Shown: positions 24,195-33,297, counted from the first letter of the stretch. The stretch is 38,105 nt of DNA from Thermoleophilia bacterium (GCA_025930955.1 JAICNY010000005.1:1-38105), one strand, 5' to 3'. Notes: generated by a model from the sequence alone, not told the origin. A program made the numbers and translations.

Positions 24195-25000
24195 TCGCGG
24201 GCGGGACGCGGCTCGTCGGGCTCGTGGGGAGCCCGGTCGCGCACTCGCTCTCGCCGCGCATGCAGAACGCCGCGTTCGCCGCGCGCGGGCTCGACTGGGC
24301 GTACGTCCCGCTGCCGGTCGAGGCGGGGCGGCTCGAGGCGGCGCTCACAGGCCTCGTCGCGCTCGGCTTCGCCGGGGCGAACGTGACGATCCCCCACAAG
24401 ACGGGGGCGATCGCGTTCTGCGACGAGCTCGACCCCGTGGCCGAGCGCGCGGGCTCGGTGAACACGCTCGTCGTCTCCGAGGACGGTCGCGTGCTCGGCT
24501 CGTCGACCGACGGGCTCGCCGTGACGGAGGCGGTGGACGTGCGCGGCGCCCGCGCCTTGCTGCTCGGCGCGGGGGGCGCGGCGCAGGCGGTCGCGACCGC
24601 GCTCGTGGACGGCGGCGCGGGCTCGCTCGTCGTCGCGGCGCGGCGGAGCGAGCGGGCGGAGGCGCTCGCCGCGCGCCTGCGGACGGTCGCCCCTGCGGCC
24701 GACGTGGAAGCCGCTCGCGAGTGGCCGCCCGAGGCGGGCGACGCGACGCTCCTCGTGCACGCGACGCCGGTGCGCGACGAGCCGCTCGTCGCGGTCGGAG
24801 CGAGACAGGCCGTCGTCGACCTCGCGTATCGGCCGGACGGCCGGCCGACGGCGCTCGTGGAGGCGGCGCGCGCGGCCGGGTGCGAGGTGGTGGACGGCCT
24901 CGAGGTGCTCGTCCGGCAGGGCGCGGCGTCGTTCGAGCGATGGACCGGGGCGGAGGCGCCGCTCGAGGTCATGCGCGCGGCGATTCGCTCGGCCGGCTGA
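24191..25000 (+). CDS. aroE: shikimate dehydrogenase
   Basis: The 269-residue enzyme reduces 3-dehydroshikimate to shikimate with NADPH. It has the substrate signature GSPVAHSLSPRMQNAAF, catalytic K70 in NVTIPHK, N91 and D107 (STDG), then a Rossmann domain with GAGGAAQAV around 124-132. The start is TTG 24191, which overlaps the mltG stop as TTGA. Next to aroC, aroK-aroB and aroQ it forms most of the shikimate pathway. The neighbouring repeat begins 15 bp after its stop. Confidence 0.95.
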   Translation: MIAGGTRLVGLVGSPVAHSLSPRMQNAAFAARGLDWAYVPLPVEAGRLEAALTGLVALGFAGANVTIPHKTGAIAFCDELDPVAERAGSVNTLVVSEDGRVLGSSTDGLAVTEAVDVRGARALLLGAGGAAQAVATALVDGGAGSLVVAARRSERAEALAARLRTVAPAADVEAAREWPPEAGDATLLVHATPVRDEPLVAVGARQAVVDLAYRPDGRPTALVEAARAAGCEVVDGLEVLVRQGAASFERWTGAEAPLEVMRAAIRSAG

Positions 25001-25015
25001 CGCCGCGCGCGGCCG

Positions 25016-25111
25016 CCGGACCAGCGCCCCCCATCGGGGGAGCGAGCGTCCCAGCACGAACGCTACCGGGGCGCGCGGCGAGCGTCATCGTCCGGAATGC
25101 GCCGAAAGTGT
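25016..25111. repeat. intergenic dispersed hairpin repeat, copy 2
   Basis: This copy matches 20148-20243: 50 identical bases at 25016-25065, then a second conserved block from CCGGAATG at 25092. The two hairpins are retained. It lies between the aroE stop and the aroC promoter, so both copies occupy an operon end followed by a leaderless promoter. Confidence 0.85.
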
Positions 25112-25161
25112 GCCGAGCGGGTGCCCGGCCGCCGCGCTCGAGCGTCCGCGGCATGCCGAAG

Positions 25162-25167
25162 TAGGCT
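25162..25167 (+). promoter_or_regulatory. -10 element for aroC-aroKB
   Basis: TAGGCT ends exactly six bases before GTG 25174, consistent with a leaderless transcript. Confidence 0.55.
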
Positions 25168-25173
25168 TGTCGC

Positions 25174-26274
25174 GTGCCCTTCGTGCTCACTACGGCGGGT
25201 GAGTCGCACGGCCCCGCGCTCGTCGGGATCCTGACGGGCGTGCCGGCGGGGCTCGTCCTGGACCGGGACGCGATCGACGCCGATCTCGCGCGCCGCCAGC
25301 AGGGGTACGGGCGGAGCCCGCGGCAGCGCATCGAGCAGGACCGCGTCGAGGTGCTCGCCGGCCTTCGGCACGGCCGGACGCTAGGGACGCCGATCGCGCT
25401 CGTCGTCCGCAACGCTGACCACGAGAACTGGCGGTGGGGGATGAGCCCCTGGCCCCCCGAGGGCGAGCCGGCGGGCAAGGGGAAGGAGGCGGTCACGCTC
25501 CCGCGCCCGGGGCACGCCGACCTCGCGGGGGTGATGAAGTACGGGCTTGCCGACGTGCGCGATGCGCTCGAGCGCGCAAGCGCGCGGCACACCGCGGCGA
25601 TCGTCGCGGCGGGCGGCGTTGCGAAGGCGTTCCTGCGGGAGCTCGAGATCGAGGTCGAGGGACACGCGGTCGAGGTCGGCGGCGCGACCGGCGAGGACGA
25701 CATGCGCGCCGCCGTCGACGCGGCGAGGGCCGATCGCGACACGCTCGGCGGAATCGTGGAGATCCGCGCGCGCGGGGTCCCGCCCGGCTTCGGCTCGTAC
25801 GCGACGAAGGAGGAGCGGCTCGACGCGCGCCTCGCGGCCGCGCTCATGGGGACGCAGGCGGTGAAGGGCGTCGAGATCGGCGAGGGGCGCGCCCTCGCCG
25901 GCCGCCGCGGCTCGGAGGCGCACGACGAGATCCTCCGCGACGAGGCGGGCTATAGACGCGAGACGAACCGCGCCGGCGGGATCGAGGCGGGCGTCTCGAA
26001 CGGGGAGGAGATCGTCGTCCGCGCCGCGATGAAGCCGCTCCCGACGCTCATGCGAGCGCTCCGCTCCGCCGACCTCGAGACCGGCGAGCCGGCGCAGGCG
26101 CTCGTCGAGCGCTCGGACGTCGCCGCGGTCGAGGCGCTCGCAATCGTCGCGGAGGCCTGCGTCGCGCTCGAGCTCGCCCACGCGGCACGCGAGAAGTTCG
26201 GCGGCGACGCGATGGACGACGTCCGCGCCGCGCGGCGCGCGTACGTCGAGCGCATCCCGTGGTCACCGCGGTAG
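25174..26274 (+). CDS. aroC: chorismate synthase
   Basis: The 366-residue enzyme makes chorismate from 5-enolpyruvylshikimate-3-phosphate using reduced FMN. Family signatures are clear: TTAGESHGPALVGI at the start, RRQQGYGRSPRQRIEQD, the RHTAAIVAAGGVAK helix with its catalytic histidine, and the NRAGGIEAGVSNGEEI segment. Length is standard for the bifunctional-independent bacterial form without a flavin reductase domain. The start is GTG 25174. It overlaps the aroK-aroB gene by 16 bases. Confidence 0.97.
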   Translation: MPFVLTTAGESHGPALVGILTGVPAGLVLDRDAIDADLARRQQGYGRSPRQRIEQDRVEVLAGLRHGRTLGTPIALVVRNADHENWRWGMSPWPPEGEPAGKGKEAVTLPRPGHADLAGVMKYGLADVRDALERASARHTAAIVAAGGVAKAFLRELEIEVEGHAVEVGGATGEDDMRAAVDAARADRDTLGGIVEIRARGVPPGFGSYATKEERLDARLAAALMGTQAVKGVEIGEGRALAGRRGSEAHDEILRDEAGYRRETNRAGGIEAGVSNGEEIVVRAAMKPLPTLMRALRSADLETGEPAQALVERSDVAAVEALAIVAEACVALELAHAAREKFGGDAMDDVRAARRAYVERIPWSPR

Positions 26275-27680
26275 GGCCCGGGGCGCTCGGGCGCCATCTC
26301 GCGCTCGTCGGGTTCATGGGCGCGGGGAAGTCGACCGTCGGTGCGCGCGTCGCGCGGCTCGCGGAGCGCCCGTTCGTCGACACGGACGCCGAGATCGAGC
26401 GCCGCCACGGGCCGATCCCGGCGCTCTTCGAGGAGCGCGGCGAGCCGGAGTTCCGGCGGCTCGAGGAGGCGCTCGTCACCGAGGCGCTCGCGCGCGACGA
26501 GCCTGCGGTTGTCGCGCTCGGCGGTGGCGCGATCCTCTCGGAGACGACGCGTGCGCTCCTCCGCCGGCGGGCGTTCGTCGTCCGGCTCGCCGTCGACGTG
26601 GACACGGCCTGGGCCCGCGCCCGCCGCTCCGACCGGCCGCTCGCGCGCGACGAAGCGAGCTTCCGGGGGCTGTTCGGCGAGCGCGCGGCGCTCTACGCCG
26701 ACGTCGCGGAGGCCGAGGCAGCCGACGCGGACGGCGTCCTGACGGCGGCCCTCGCCGTTCGCGTCGCGCGCGGCTCGCTCGCCGGCGCGCTCGCCGCGGC
26801 GGCGCCCGGCGCGACCGTCGTGGCCGACGAGCGCCTTCCCGGGCTCGCCTGGTGGGACGACCTCGGGCCCGACGTGCCGGTGCTGGCCCTGCCTTCCGGC
26901 GAGCCGGCCAAGACGCTCGACGTCGTCCGGCGCCTGTGGGAGGAGCTCGGCGTCGGACGCGACGGAACCGTCGTCGCGATCGGCGGCGGGACGACGCTCG
27001 ACGCGGCGGGCTTCGCGGCGGCCACGTACCTACGCGGCGTCGACTGGATCGCCGTTCCCACGACGCTCGTCGGCCAGGTGGACGCCGCGATCGGCGGGAA
27101 GACGGGGATCGATCTCGCGAAGGGCAAGAACCTCGTCGGCGGGTTCCACCTCCCGCGCGCGGTCGTGGTCGACCCCGACGTGCTCGCGACGCTGCCCGGG
27201 GCCGAGCGCCGGCAGGGCATGGCCGAGGTCGTGAAGACGGGTCTCCTCACCGGCCGCGCGCTGTGGGAGTTGCCCGAGGAGGAGATGGTGCGCGCGTGCG
27301 CCGCGTTCAAGTGCGGGGTCGTGCTCTCCGACCCATACGAGCGCGGGCGGCGGGCGATCCTCAACCTCGGCCACACGTTCGCGCATGCGCTCGAAGCGGC
27401 GTCGGGCTACGGGCTCGCCCACGGGGATGCGGTCGCGCTCGGGCTGCTCGCGGCGCTCCGGCTCTCCGGGCAGCCGACGGACGTCGTCGAGGACGTGCTC
27501 CGCCCGCAGCCGGTGCGCGTCGACCGCGAGACGGCGTGGGCCGCGCTCGGCCGCGACAAGAAGGGGCGCGCCGGCCGGCCGCGGCTCGTGCTCCTACGCG
27601 CACCGGGCGAGCCCGAGTGGGGCGTCGAGCTGCCCGAGCAGGAGGTCCGCGCGGCGCTCGACGCGCTCATCGCCGACTGA
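26259..27680 (+). CDS. aroKB: fused shikimate kinase / 3-dehydroquinate synthase
   Basis: This 473-residue protein joins two pathway enzymes in one chain. Residues 1-165 are shikimate kinase: P-loop GFMGAGKST (18-26), DTDAEIERRHG, the substrate arginine in EFRRLEE, and ALGGGAI. Residues from about 168 are dehydroquinate synthase: SGEPAKTLD, GGGTTLDAAGF, PTTLVGQVDAAIGGKTGIDL, and metal ligands in MAEVVKTGL, NLGHTFAHALE and AHGDAVALG. The synthase half has about 300 residues and is short at its N-terminus. In most actinobacteria aroK and aroB are separate neighbours, so this looks like an in-frame fusion. The aroC stop lies inside its first codons, and GTG 26259 is the only sensible start. Confidence 0.94.
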   Translation: MVTAVGPGALGRHLALVGFMGAGKSTVGARVARLAERPFVDTDAEIERRHGPIPALFEERGEPEFRRLEEALVTEALARDEPAVVALGGGAILSETTRALLRRRAFVVRLAVDVDTAWARARRSDRPLARDEASFRGLFGERAALYADVAEAEAADADGVLTAALAVRVARGSLAGALAAAAPGATVVADERLPGLAWWDDLGPDVPVLALPSGEPAKTLDVVRRLWEELGVGRDGTVVAIGGGTTLDAAGFAAATYLRGVDWIAVPTTLVGQVDAAIGGKTGIDLAKGKNLVGGFHLPRAVVVDPDVLATLPGAERRQGMAEVVKTGLLTGRALWELPEEEMVRACAAFKCGVVLSDPYERGRRAILNLGHTFAHALEAASGYGLAHGDAVALGLLAALRLSGQPTDVVEDVLRPQPVRVDRETAWAALGRDKKGRAGRPRLVLLRAPGEPEWGVELPEQEVRAALDALIAD

Positions 27681-27784
27681 CACGAACTCGACACGAAGCG
27701 GCACGGACACGTGCGCTTCTCGCCGATGCGATGAATCGAAGGGGTGGGGGCCGTCCCGCGCGATGAGCCGAGCATGAAACGTCC

Positions 27785-27800
27785 ATGAGAGTTCCCTCAT
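27785..27800. promoter_or_regulatory. inverted repeat upstream of aroQ
   Basis: ATGAG at 27785-27789 and CTCAT at 27796-27800 form an inverted repeat with a six-base spacer, ending 23 bases before the -10 box of aroQ. It is a possible operator. Otherwise the 155-bp gap after aroKB shows no gene or strong hairpin. Confidence 0.3.
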
Positions 27801-27823
27801 CGTGGCCGCACCATGCGCGGCAC

Positions 27824-27829
27824 TAGACT
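27824..27829 (+). promoter_or_regulatory. -10 element for aroQ-pepQ
   Basis: TAGACT ends exactly six bases before GTG 27836. No Shine-Dalgarno sequence lies in that space. Confidence 0.6.
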
Positions 27830-27835
27830 CGCCGC

Positions 27836-28264
27836 GTGCAGATCGCCGTCCTGAACGGGGTGAACCTGAACGCGCTCGGCGACCGCGACCCTGCGCTCTA
27901 CGGCGGGCTCAGCCTCAACGAGCTCGAGAACCGGATCTATCGCTGGGGGCGCGAGCTCGGGCTCACCGTCCGCTGCCAGCAGACGAACCACGAGGGGAGC
28001 TTCGTCGACTGGTGCCACGAGGCGCGAACGTGGGCGGACGGCGTCATCGTGAACCCGGGCGCCTGGTCGCACTACAGCTACGCGATCCGCGACGCGGTCG
28101 AGCTCTTCGAGTGCCCGGTCGTCGAGGTCCACCTCTCCGACATCGCGAAGCGCGAGGAGTGGCGGCGCCAATCCGTCCTCGAGGACGTCGTCGCTACGCG
28201 CGTGATCGGGAAGGGCCCGGAGGGCTACCGCGAGGCGCTCGTCCACCTGGCGGAGCGCCGGTGA
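27836..28264 (+). CDS. aroQ: type II 3-dehydroquinate dehydratase
   Basis: The 142-residue enzyme dehydrates 3-dehydroquinate to 3-dehydroshikimate. It starts with IAVLNGVNLNALGDRDP, where R17 is the essential arginine, and Y22 is the catalytic tyrosine. N73 and H79 in NPGAWSHYSYAIRDA and H99 in EVHLSDI complete the active site. The usual GPNLN is GVNLN here and the usual THTS is SHYS, mild departures. Length is normal for the dodecameric type II family. Its stop overlaps the peptidase start as GTGA. Confidence 0.95.
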   Translation: MQIAVLNGVNLNALGDRDPALYGGLSLNELENRIYRWGRELGLTVRCQQTNHEGSFVDWCHEARTWADGVIVNPGAWSHYSYAIRDAVELFECPVVEVHLSDIAKREEWRRQSVLEDVVATRVIGKGPEGYREALVHLAERR

Positions 28265-29322
28265 GCGCCGCCCGGCGGGATCGCCTCCGCGCCGAGCTGG
28301 CGCGAAGCGGCCCGGACACGCTCCTCGTCACCACCCCGGCGAACGTCAGGTACCTGACGGGCTTCGAGAGCTCGAACGCGGCCGTCCTCGTCGGCGAGGA
28401 CGCGGCGACGCTTCTCACGGACGGCCGCTACGTCGAGGCGGCGCGGGCGATCGAGGGGGTCGAGCTCGTCCAGTCCTCGCGCGATCTCGCCTCCTTCCTC
28501 GGCGAGCGGCTCGGCGACCTCGTTTCCGGCCCCGTGGCGTTCGAGTCCGGCCACCTGACCTACGCCGCCTGGCAGGCGCTGTCCGGAAGCGGCATCGAGC
28601 TCGTTCCGACGGCGGGCGTCGTCGAGCGCCTCCGCGCGGTGAAGGAGCCCAGCGAGCTCGACGCGATCCGGCGCGCCGCAGCGGTCACGAACGCCGTGTA
28701 CGAGCGGCTCGCCGAAGATGGAGGCGTCCTCGGCGCGACCGAGGCCGAGCTCGCGTGGAAGCTCGCGGGCTTCGTCCACGACGCGGCCGCCGACGGACTC
28801 GCCTTCGAGACGATCGCTGCGGCCGGGCCGAACGCGGCCCTCCCGCATCACCATCCCGGCGGCCGACGAATCGAGCCCGGCCAGACGCTGATCGTCGACC
28901 TCGGCGCGGCCCTCGACGGCTACGCGTCCGACTGCACCCGGACCTTCGCCACGGGCCCGCTGCCCGACGAGCTCGCCCGCGCGTACGCGGCCTGCCGCGA
29001 GGCCCAGGCCGAGTCGCTCGCCGCGGTTCGAGCCGGCGCGTCCGCGCGCGACGTGGACGCCGTCGCCCGGCGCCGGCTCGAAGCGGAGGGCTACGAGGTC
29101 CTCCACGGGCTCGGCCACGGGGTCGGGCTCGAGGTGCACGAGGCGCCCCGGCTCGCGGACACCTCGGACGCGGTGCTCGAGGCGGGGAACGTCGTGACGG
29201 TCGAGCCGGGCGTCTACCTCGCTGGCGTCGGCGGCGTCCGCATCGAGGACCTCGTGATCGTGACCGAGGACGAGCCCGAGGTCCTGACGGCGTTCACGAA
29301 GGAGCTCGTGACGCTCGCGTAG
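28261..29322 (+). CDS. pepQ: M24-family Xaa-Pro peptidase
   Basis: The 353-residue protein has a creatinase-like N-domain (1-120) with NVRYLTGFESSNAAVLV, and the pita-bread metallopeptidase domain. All five metal ligands are visible: D in LIVDLGA, D in YASDCTRTF, H in LHGLGHGVGLEVHE, E in VTVEPGVYL, and E in GVRIEDLVIV. It should cut Xaa-Pro bonds in small peptides in the cytoplasm. It precedes efp in many actinobacteria, as here. The start is GTG 28261 at the GTGA overlap with aroQ; the frame is open further upstream through aroQ. Confidence 0.93.
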   Translation: MSAARRDRLRAELARSGPDTLLVTTPANVRYLTGFESSNAAVLVGEDAATLLTDGRYVEAARAIEGVELVQSSRDLASFLGERLGDLVSGPVAFESGHLTYAAWQALSGSGIELVPTAGVVERLRAVKEPSELDAIRRAAAVTNAVYERLAEDGGVLGATEAELAWKLAGFVHDAAADGLAFETIAAAGPNAALPHHHPGGRRIEPGQTLIVDLGAALDGYASDCTRTFATGPLPDELARAYAACREAQAESLAAVRAGASARDVDAVARRRLEAEGYEVLHGLGHGVGLEVHEAPRLADTSDAVLEAGNVVTVEPGVYLAGVGGVRIEDLVIVTEDEPEVLTAFTKELVTLA

Positions 29323-29333
29323 CGGTCGGGCCG

Positions 29334-29375
29334 AACGAAAGGCGCCGGCGACCGGGGAGCGGCCGGCGCCTCGTT
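29334..29375 (+). terminator. long hairpin between pepQ and efp
   Basis: A strong stem forms from AACGA plus GGCGCCGGC (29334-29338 and 29341-29349) with GCCGGCGCC plus TCGTT (29362-29375): fourteen pairs with a two-base bulge and a 12-base loop. It begins 12 bases after the pepQ stop and ends 13 bases before the efp -10 box. There is no T-run, so it would be a U-tract-less terminator. Confidence 0.6.
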
Positions 29376-29388
29376 GCGCGGTCGTCAC

Positions 29389-29394
29389 TACAAT
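29389..29394 (+). promoter_or_regulatory. -10 element for efp
   Basis: TACAAT ends eight bases before GTG 29403, predicting a leader of zero to two bases. Confidence 0.6.
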
Positions 29395-29402
29395 CCTCGC
29401 CC

Positions 29403-29969
29403 GTGGCCGAGCAGGTCTCCACGAACCAGTTCAAGAACGGGATGCACGTCCAGGTGGACGGGCAGATCTGGCGGATCGTCGAGTTCCAGCACGTGAAGCC
29501 CGGCAAGGGCGGCGCGTTCGTCCGCACGAAGCTGAAGAGCGTCGAGACCGGCTCCGTCGTCGACAAGACCTTCCGCGCGGGCGAGAAGATGCCGCGGATC
29601 CGCACGGAGACGAAGAGCGTCCAGTACCTCTATGACGCGGGCGACGAGGTCGTCTTCATGGACGAGGGCTCGTTCGAGCAGATCAACCTGCTCCGCGCCG
29701 ACGTCGGGGACGAGCTGCCGTACCTGCAGCCGTCGTCCTCGGTCCAGCTCCTGCTCGTGGACGGGAAGCCCGCCGGGATCCAGCTTCCGGCGTCGGTCGA
29801 GCTCCAGGTGACGGAGACCGAGCCCGGCGTCCGCGGCGACACGGTCTCGAACGTGACGAAGCCCGCGACTCTCGAGACGGGGGCGGTCGTCCAGGTCCCG
29901 CTCTTCGTCGACGTCGGCGAGCGGATCAAGGTCGATCCGCGCGAGGGCCGCTACATCTCCCGCGCTTAG
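29403..29969 (+). CDS. efp: translation elongation factor P
   Basis: The 188-residue protein has three beta-barrel domains of normal length. It begins VSTNQFKNGMHVQVDGQIWR and carries the tip loop HVKPGKGGAF, where K35 corresponds to the lysine modified in some bacteria. The third domain contains KPATLETGAVVQVPLFVDVGER and ends in the GRYISRA signature. EF-P relieves ribosomes stalled at polyproline; the nine prolines of MltG nearby would be such a substrate. The start is GTG 29403. Its TAG stop supplies the first three bases of the next gene's -10 box. Confidence 0.97.
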   Translation: MAEQVSTNQFKNGMHVQVDGQIWRIVEFQHVKPGKGGAFVRTKLKSVETGSVVDKTFRAGEKMPRIRTETKSVQYLYDAGDEVVFMDEGSFEQINLLRADVGDELPYLQPSSSVQLLLVDGKPAGIQLPASVELQVTETEPGVRGDTVSNVTKPATLETGAVVQVPLFVDVGERIKVDPREGRYISRA

Positions 29970-29972
29970 ACT
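29967..29972 (+). promoter_or_regulatory. -10 element overlapping the efp stop codon
   Basis: TAGACT begins with the efp stop codon TAG (29967-29969) and ends exactly six bases before ATG 29979. The next gene can therefore be transcribed on its own as a leaderless mRNA. Confidence 0.6.
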
Positions 29973-29978
29973 GCGCCC

Positions 29979-31802
29979 ATGGCCGCGCTCGTCGACACGA
30001 CGATCCGGCTCCTCTCCCAGGAGCCGCTCGCGGGGCGCGTCCAGACGGCGCGGCTTCTCGAGGTCGCCGACGGGCTCGACCGGGCGGGGTTCGCGGCGCT
30101 CGAGGTGACCGGCGGCGGCTGCTTCGACGCGGCCGTGCGGCGCGGCGTGGAGAGCCCGTGGGAGCGGATCCGGACGCTGCGCGCGCGCTGTGAGACGCCG
30201 CTCGGGATGGCGCTCCGCGGCCGCTTCCTCGTCGGGTCGCGCCCGCTCTCGAGCGACGTCGTGCGCCGCTTCGTGAAGACGGCGGCCGCGAACGGGATCG
30301 ACGTCTTTCGGATCCACGATCCGCTGAACGACCTCACGAACCTCCGCGAGGCGGCCGAGGCGATCCACGCGGCCGAGAAGGAGCTCTCCGTGGGGCTCGT
30401 GCACAGCCCCGGGCCGGCCGACGCGACCGACGCACTGCTCGAGCGCGCTCAGCATCTCGCCGACCTCTCGCCCGCCCGCGTCCTCATTCACGATCCGACC
30501 GGGTCGCTCGACCCCGCGACGGCCCGCGAGCTCGTCGAGCGTGTCCGGGAGCTGAGCGGGTTGCCGGTCGGGCTGTACGTCCAGGGCGCAGGGGGCTCGG
30601 CGCTCGCCTCGGCGCTCGAGGCCGCGCGCGCCGGCGCCGACCTGATCGCGTGCGCGATCTATCCGGTCGCGCTCTCGCTGTACCGAGTTTCGGCGGAGTC
30701 GGCCGCGCGCTCGCTCGCCGGGCTCGGCCAGGACCCGGGGGTCGACCTCGACCTGCTCTGGGAGGTGTGCGAGCTCGTGGACGACGCGATTGGCGAGGAG
30801 CCGGTGGCGCCGCTCTCGCCGCGCGTCGCGGTGCGGGCGGCCGAGCACAGCCTGCCGGCCGGGCTCGTCGCCGAGCTCGACGCCCATCTCCGCAGCCAGT
30901 CGTTCGGCGACCGGCTCGACGCGGTCCTCGAGGAGCTGACCGCGATCCGCCGGGAGGCAGGCTGGCCCCCGCTCGCGTCGCCGATCGGGCAGGTGCTCGG
31001 CTCGCAGGCACTCATCCATGTGCTCTCGGGGGCGCGCTGGCAGCTCGTCGTGGACGAGCTCCGCGACCTCGTGGAGGGCCGCTACGGGTCGCCGCCGGGC
31101 GAGATCGACCCGGCCGTGCGGCGCGCCATCAGCCTCGTCCGCGAGGCCGGGCCCGCGGACGGGGAGCCGCCCGTGGAGCTCGACGCGCTCCGCGAGCACG
31201 CCGAGGGCATCGCCGCGAGCGAGGAGGAGCTGCTCCTGCTCGCGCTCTTCGGCGACCAGGCGGAAGGCCTCCTGCGCGCGATCCGCGCCCGCGGCCGCCG
31301 CGACGAGGACGCGGCCGGCGGGCTGGGGCGCAGCGAGTCGGAGCGGCTCCGCGACCTCATCCGGGTCGTCCAGGAGTCCGGGATCGGCGAGCTCACGATC
31401 GAGGAGGGCGAGTGGCGCGTGACCGTCCGCCGCCAGGCGGAGGGCGCGACCGTCGCGGCGCAGGCGCCGCTCGTCCCGGCCGCGGCGGACGACGGCGACG
31501 GCCTCCCGGAGGCCCCGCTCCCGCCGCCCGTGAGCGACATGATCCGCGTCGAGGCCCCGATGGTCGGGACGTTCTACCGCGCCCCGTCGCCGGGCGCGCC
31601 GCCGTTCGTCGAGGCGGGCGATCTCGTCACACCGGGCCAGACGCTCTGCATCCTCGAGGCGATGAAGCTCATGAACGAGGTGAAGGCGGACAGCGAGGCG
31701 CTCGTTCGCACGATCTGCGTCGAGAACGCGCAGGCGGTCGAGTACGGCGAGCTGCTCTTCGAGCTCGAGCCCCTGAACGGCCGCCCGCTCGACGCGGTGT
31801 AG
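29979..31802 (+). CDS. degenerate PycB-type carboxyltransferase fused to biotin carboxyl carrier (AccB)
   Basis: This 607-residue chain has three parts. Residues 1-250 align without gaps to the TIM barrel of pyruvate carboxylase/PycB (DTTIR, ALEVTGGGCFD, NGIDVFRIHDPLND). Residues 280-385 match the PYC/OADA domain (SPIGQVLGSQALIHVLSG). Residues 450-607 are AccB, with SERLRDLIRVVQESGIGELT and the biotin site EAMKLMNE (K563). In the barrel every known metal ligand is replaced: Asp of DTTLRD by L11, the carbamylated Lys by H171, and the two His of HxH by Y200 and Q202. It is thus probably inactive as a carboxyltransferase. efp upstream and accC-nusB downstream place it where accB normally lies. 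A shorter start giving AccB alone is not indicated. Confidence 0.9.
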   Translation: MAALVDTTIRLLSQEPLAGRVQTARLLEVADGLDRAGFAALEVTGGGCFDAAVRRGVESPWERIRTLRARCETPLGMALRGRFLVGSRPLSSDVVRRFVKTAAANGIDVFRIHDPLNDLTNLREAAEAIHAAEKELSVGLVHSPGPADATDALLERAQHLADLSPARVLIHDPTGSLDPATARELVERVRELSGLPVGLYVQGAGGSALASALEAARAGADLIACAIYPVALSLYRVSAESAARSLAGLGQDPGVDLDLLWEVCELVDDAIGEEPVAPLSPRVAVRAAEHSLPAGLVAELDAHLRSQSFGDRLDAVLEELTAIRREAGWPPLASPIGQVLGSQALIHVLSGARWQLVVDELRDLVEGRYGSPPGEIDPAVRRAISLVREAGPADGEPPVELDALREHAEGIAASEEELLLLALFGDQAEGLLRAIRARGRRDEDAAGGLGRSESERLRDLIRVVQESGIGELTIEEGEWRVTVRRQAEGATVAAQAPLVPAAADDGDGLPEAPLPPPVSDMIRVEAPMVGTFYRAPSPGAPPFVEAGDLVTPGQTLCILEAMKLMNEVKADSEALVRTICVENAQAVEYGELLFELEPLNGRPLDAV

Positions 31803-31852
31803 CCGTGGCCGCCGTGGCCACACGTCGCCGGGGCCGGCCGCTCGCCACCCAC

Positions 31853-31878
31853 CGCTTCGAGCGTAACCCGGCGAAGCG
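31853..31878. other. hairpin between the AccB fusion and accC
   Basis: CGCTTCG (31853-31859) and CGAAGCG (31872-31878) form a perfect seven-pair stem with a 12-base loop. The 136-bp gap also has a nine-base tandem duplication (CCGTGGCCG/CCGTGGCCA, 31803-31820). No clear promoter or T-run is present, so a role in attenuation or mRNA processing is only a guess. Confidence 0.45.
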
Positions 31879-31938
31879 CGCGCATGGTGACGTCGTCGTG
31901 CCGGAAGCGTGGCGACTCGTCCACGGGCGGGCCCGACG

Positions 31939-33293
<1,355 letters not shown>

Positions 33294-33297
<4 letters not shown>

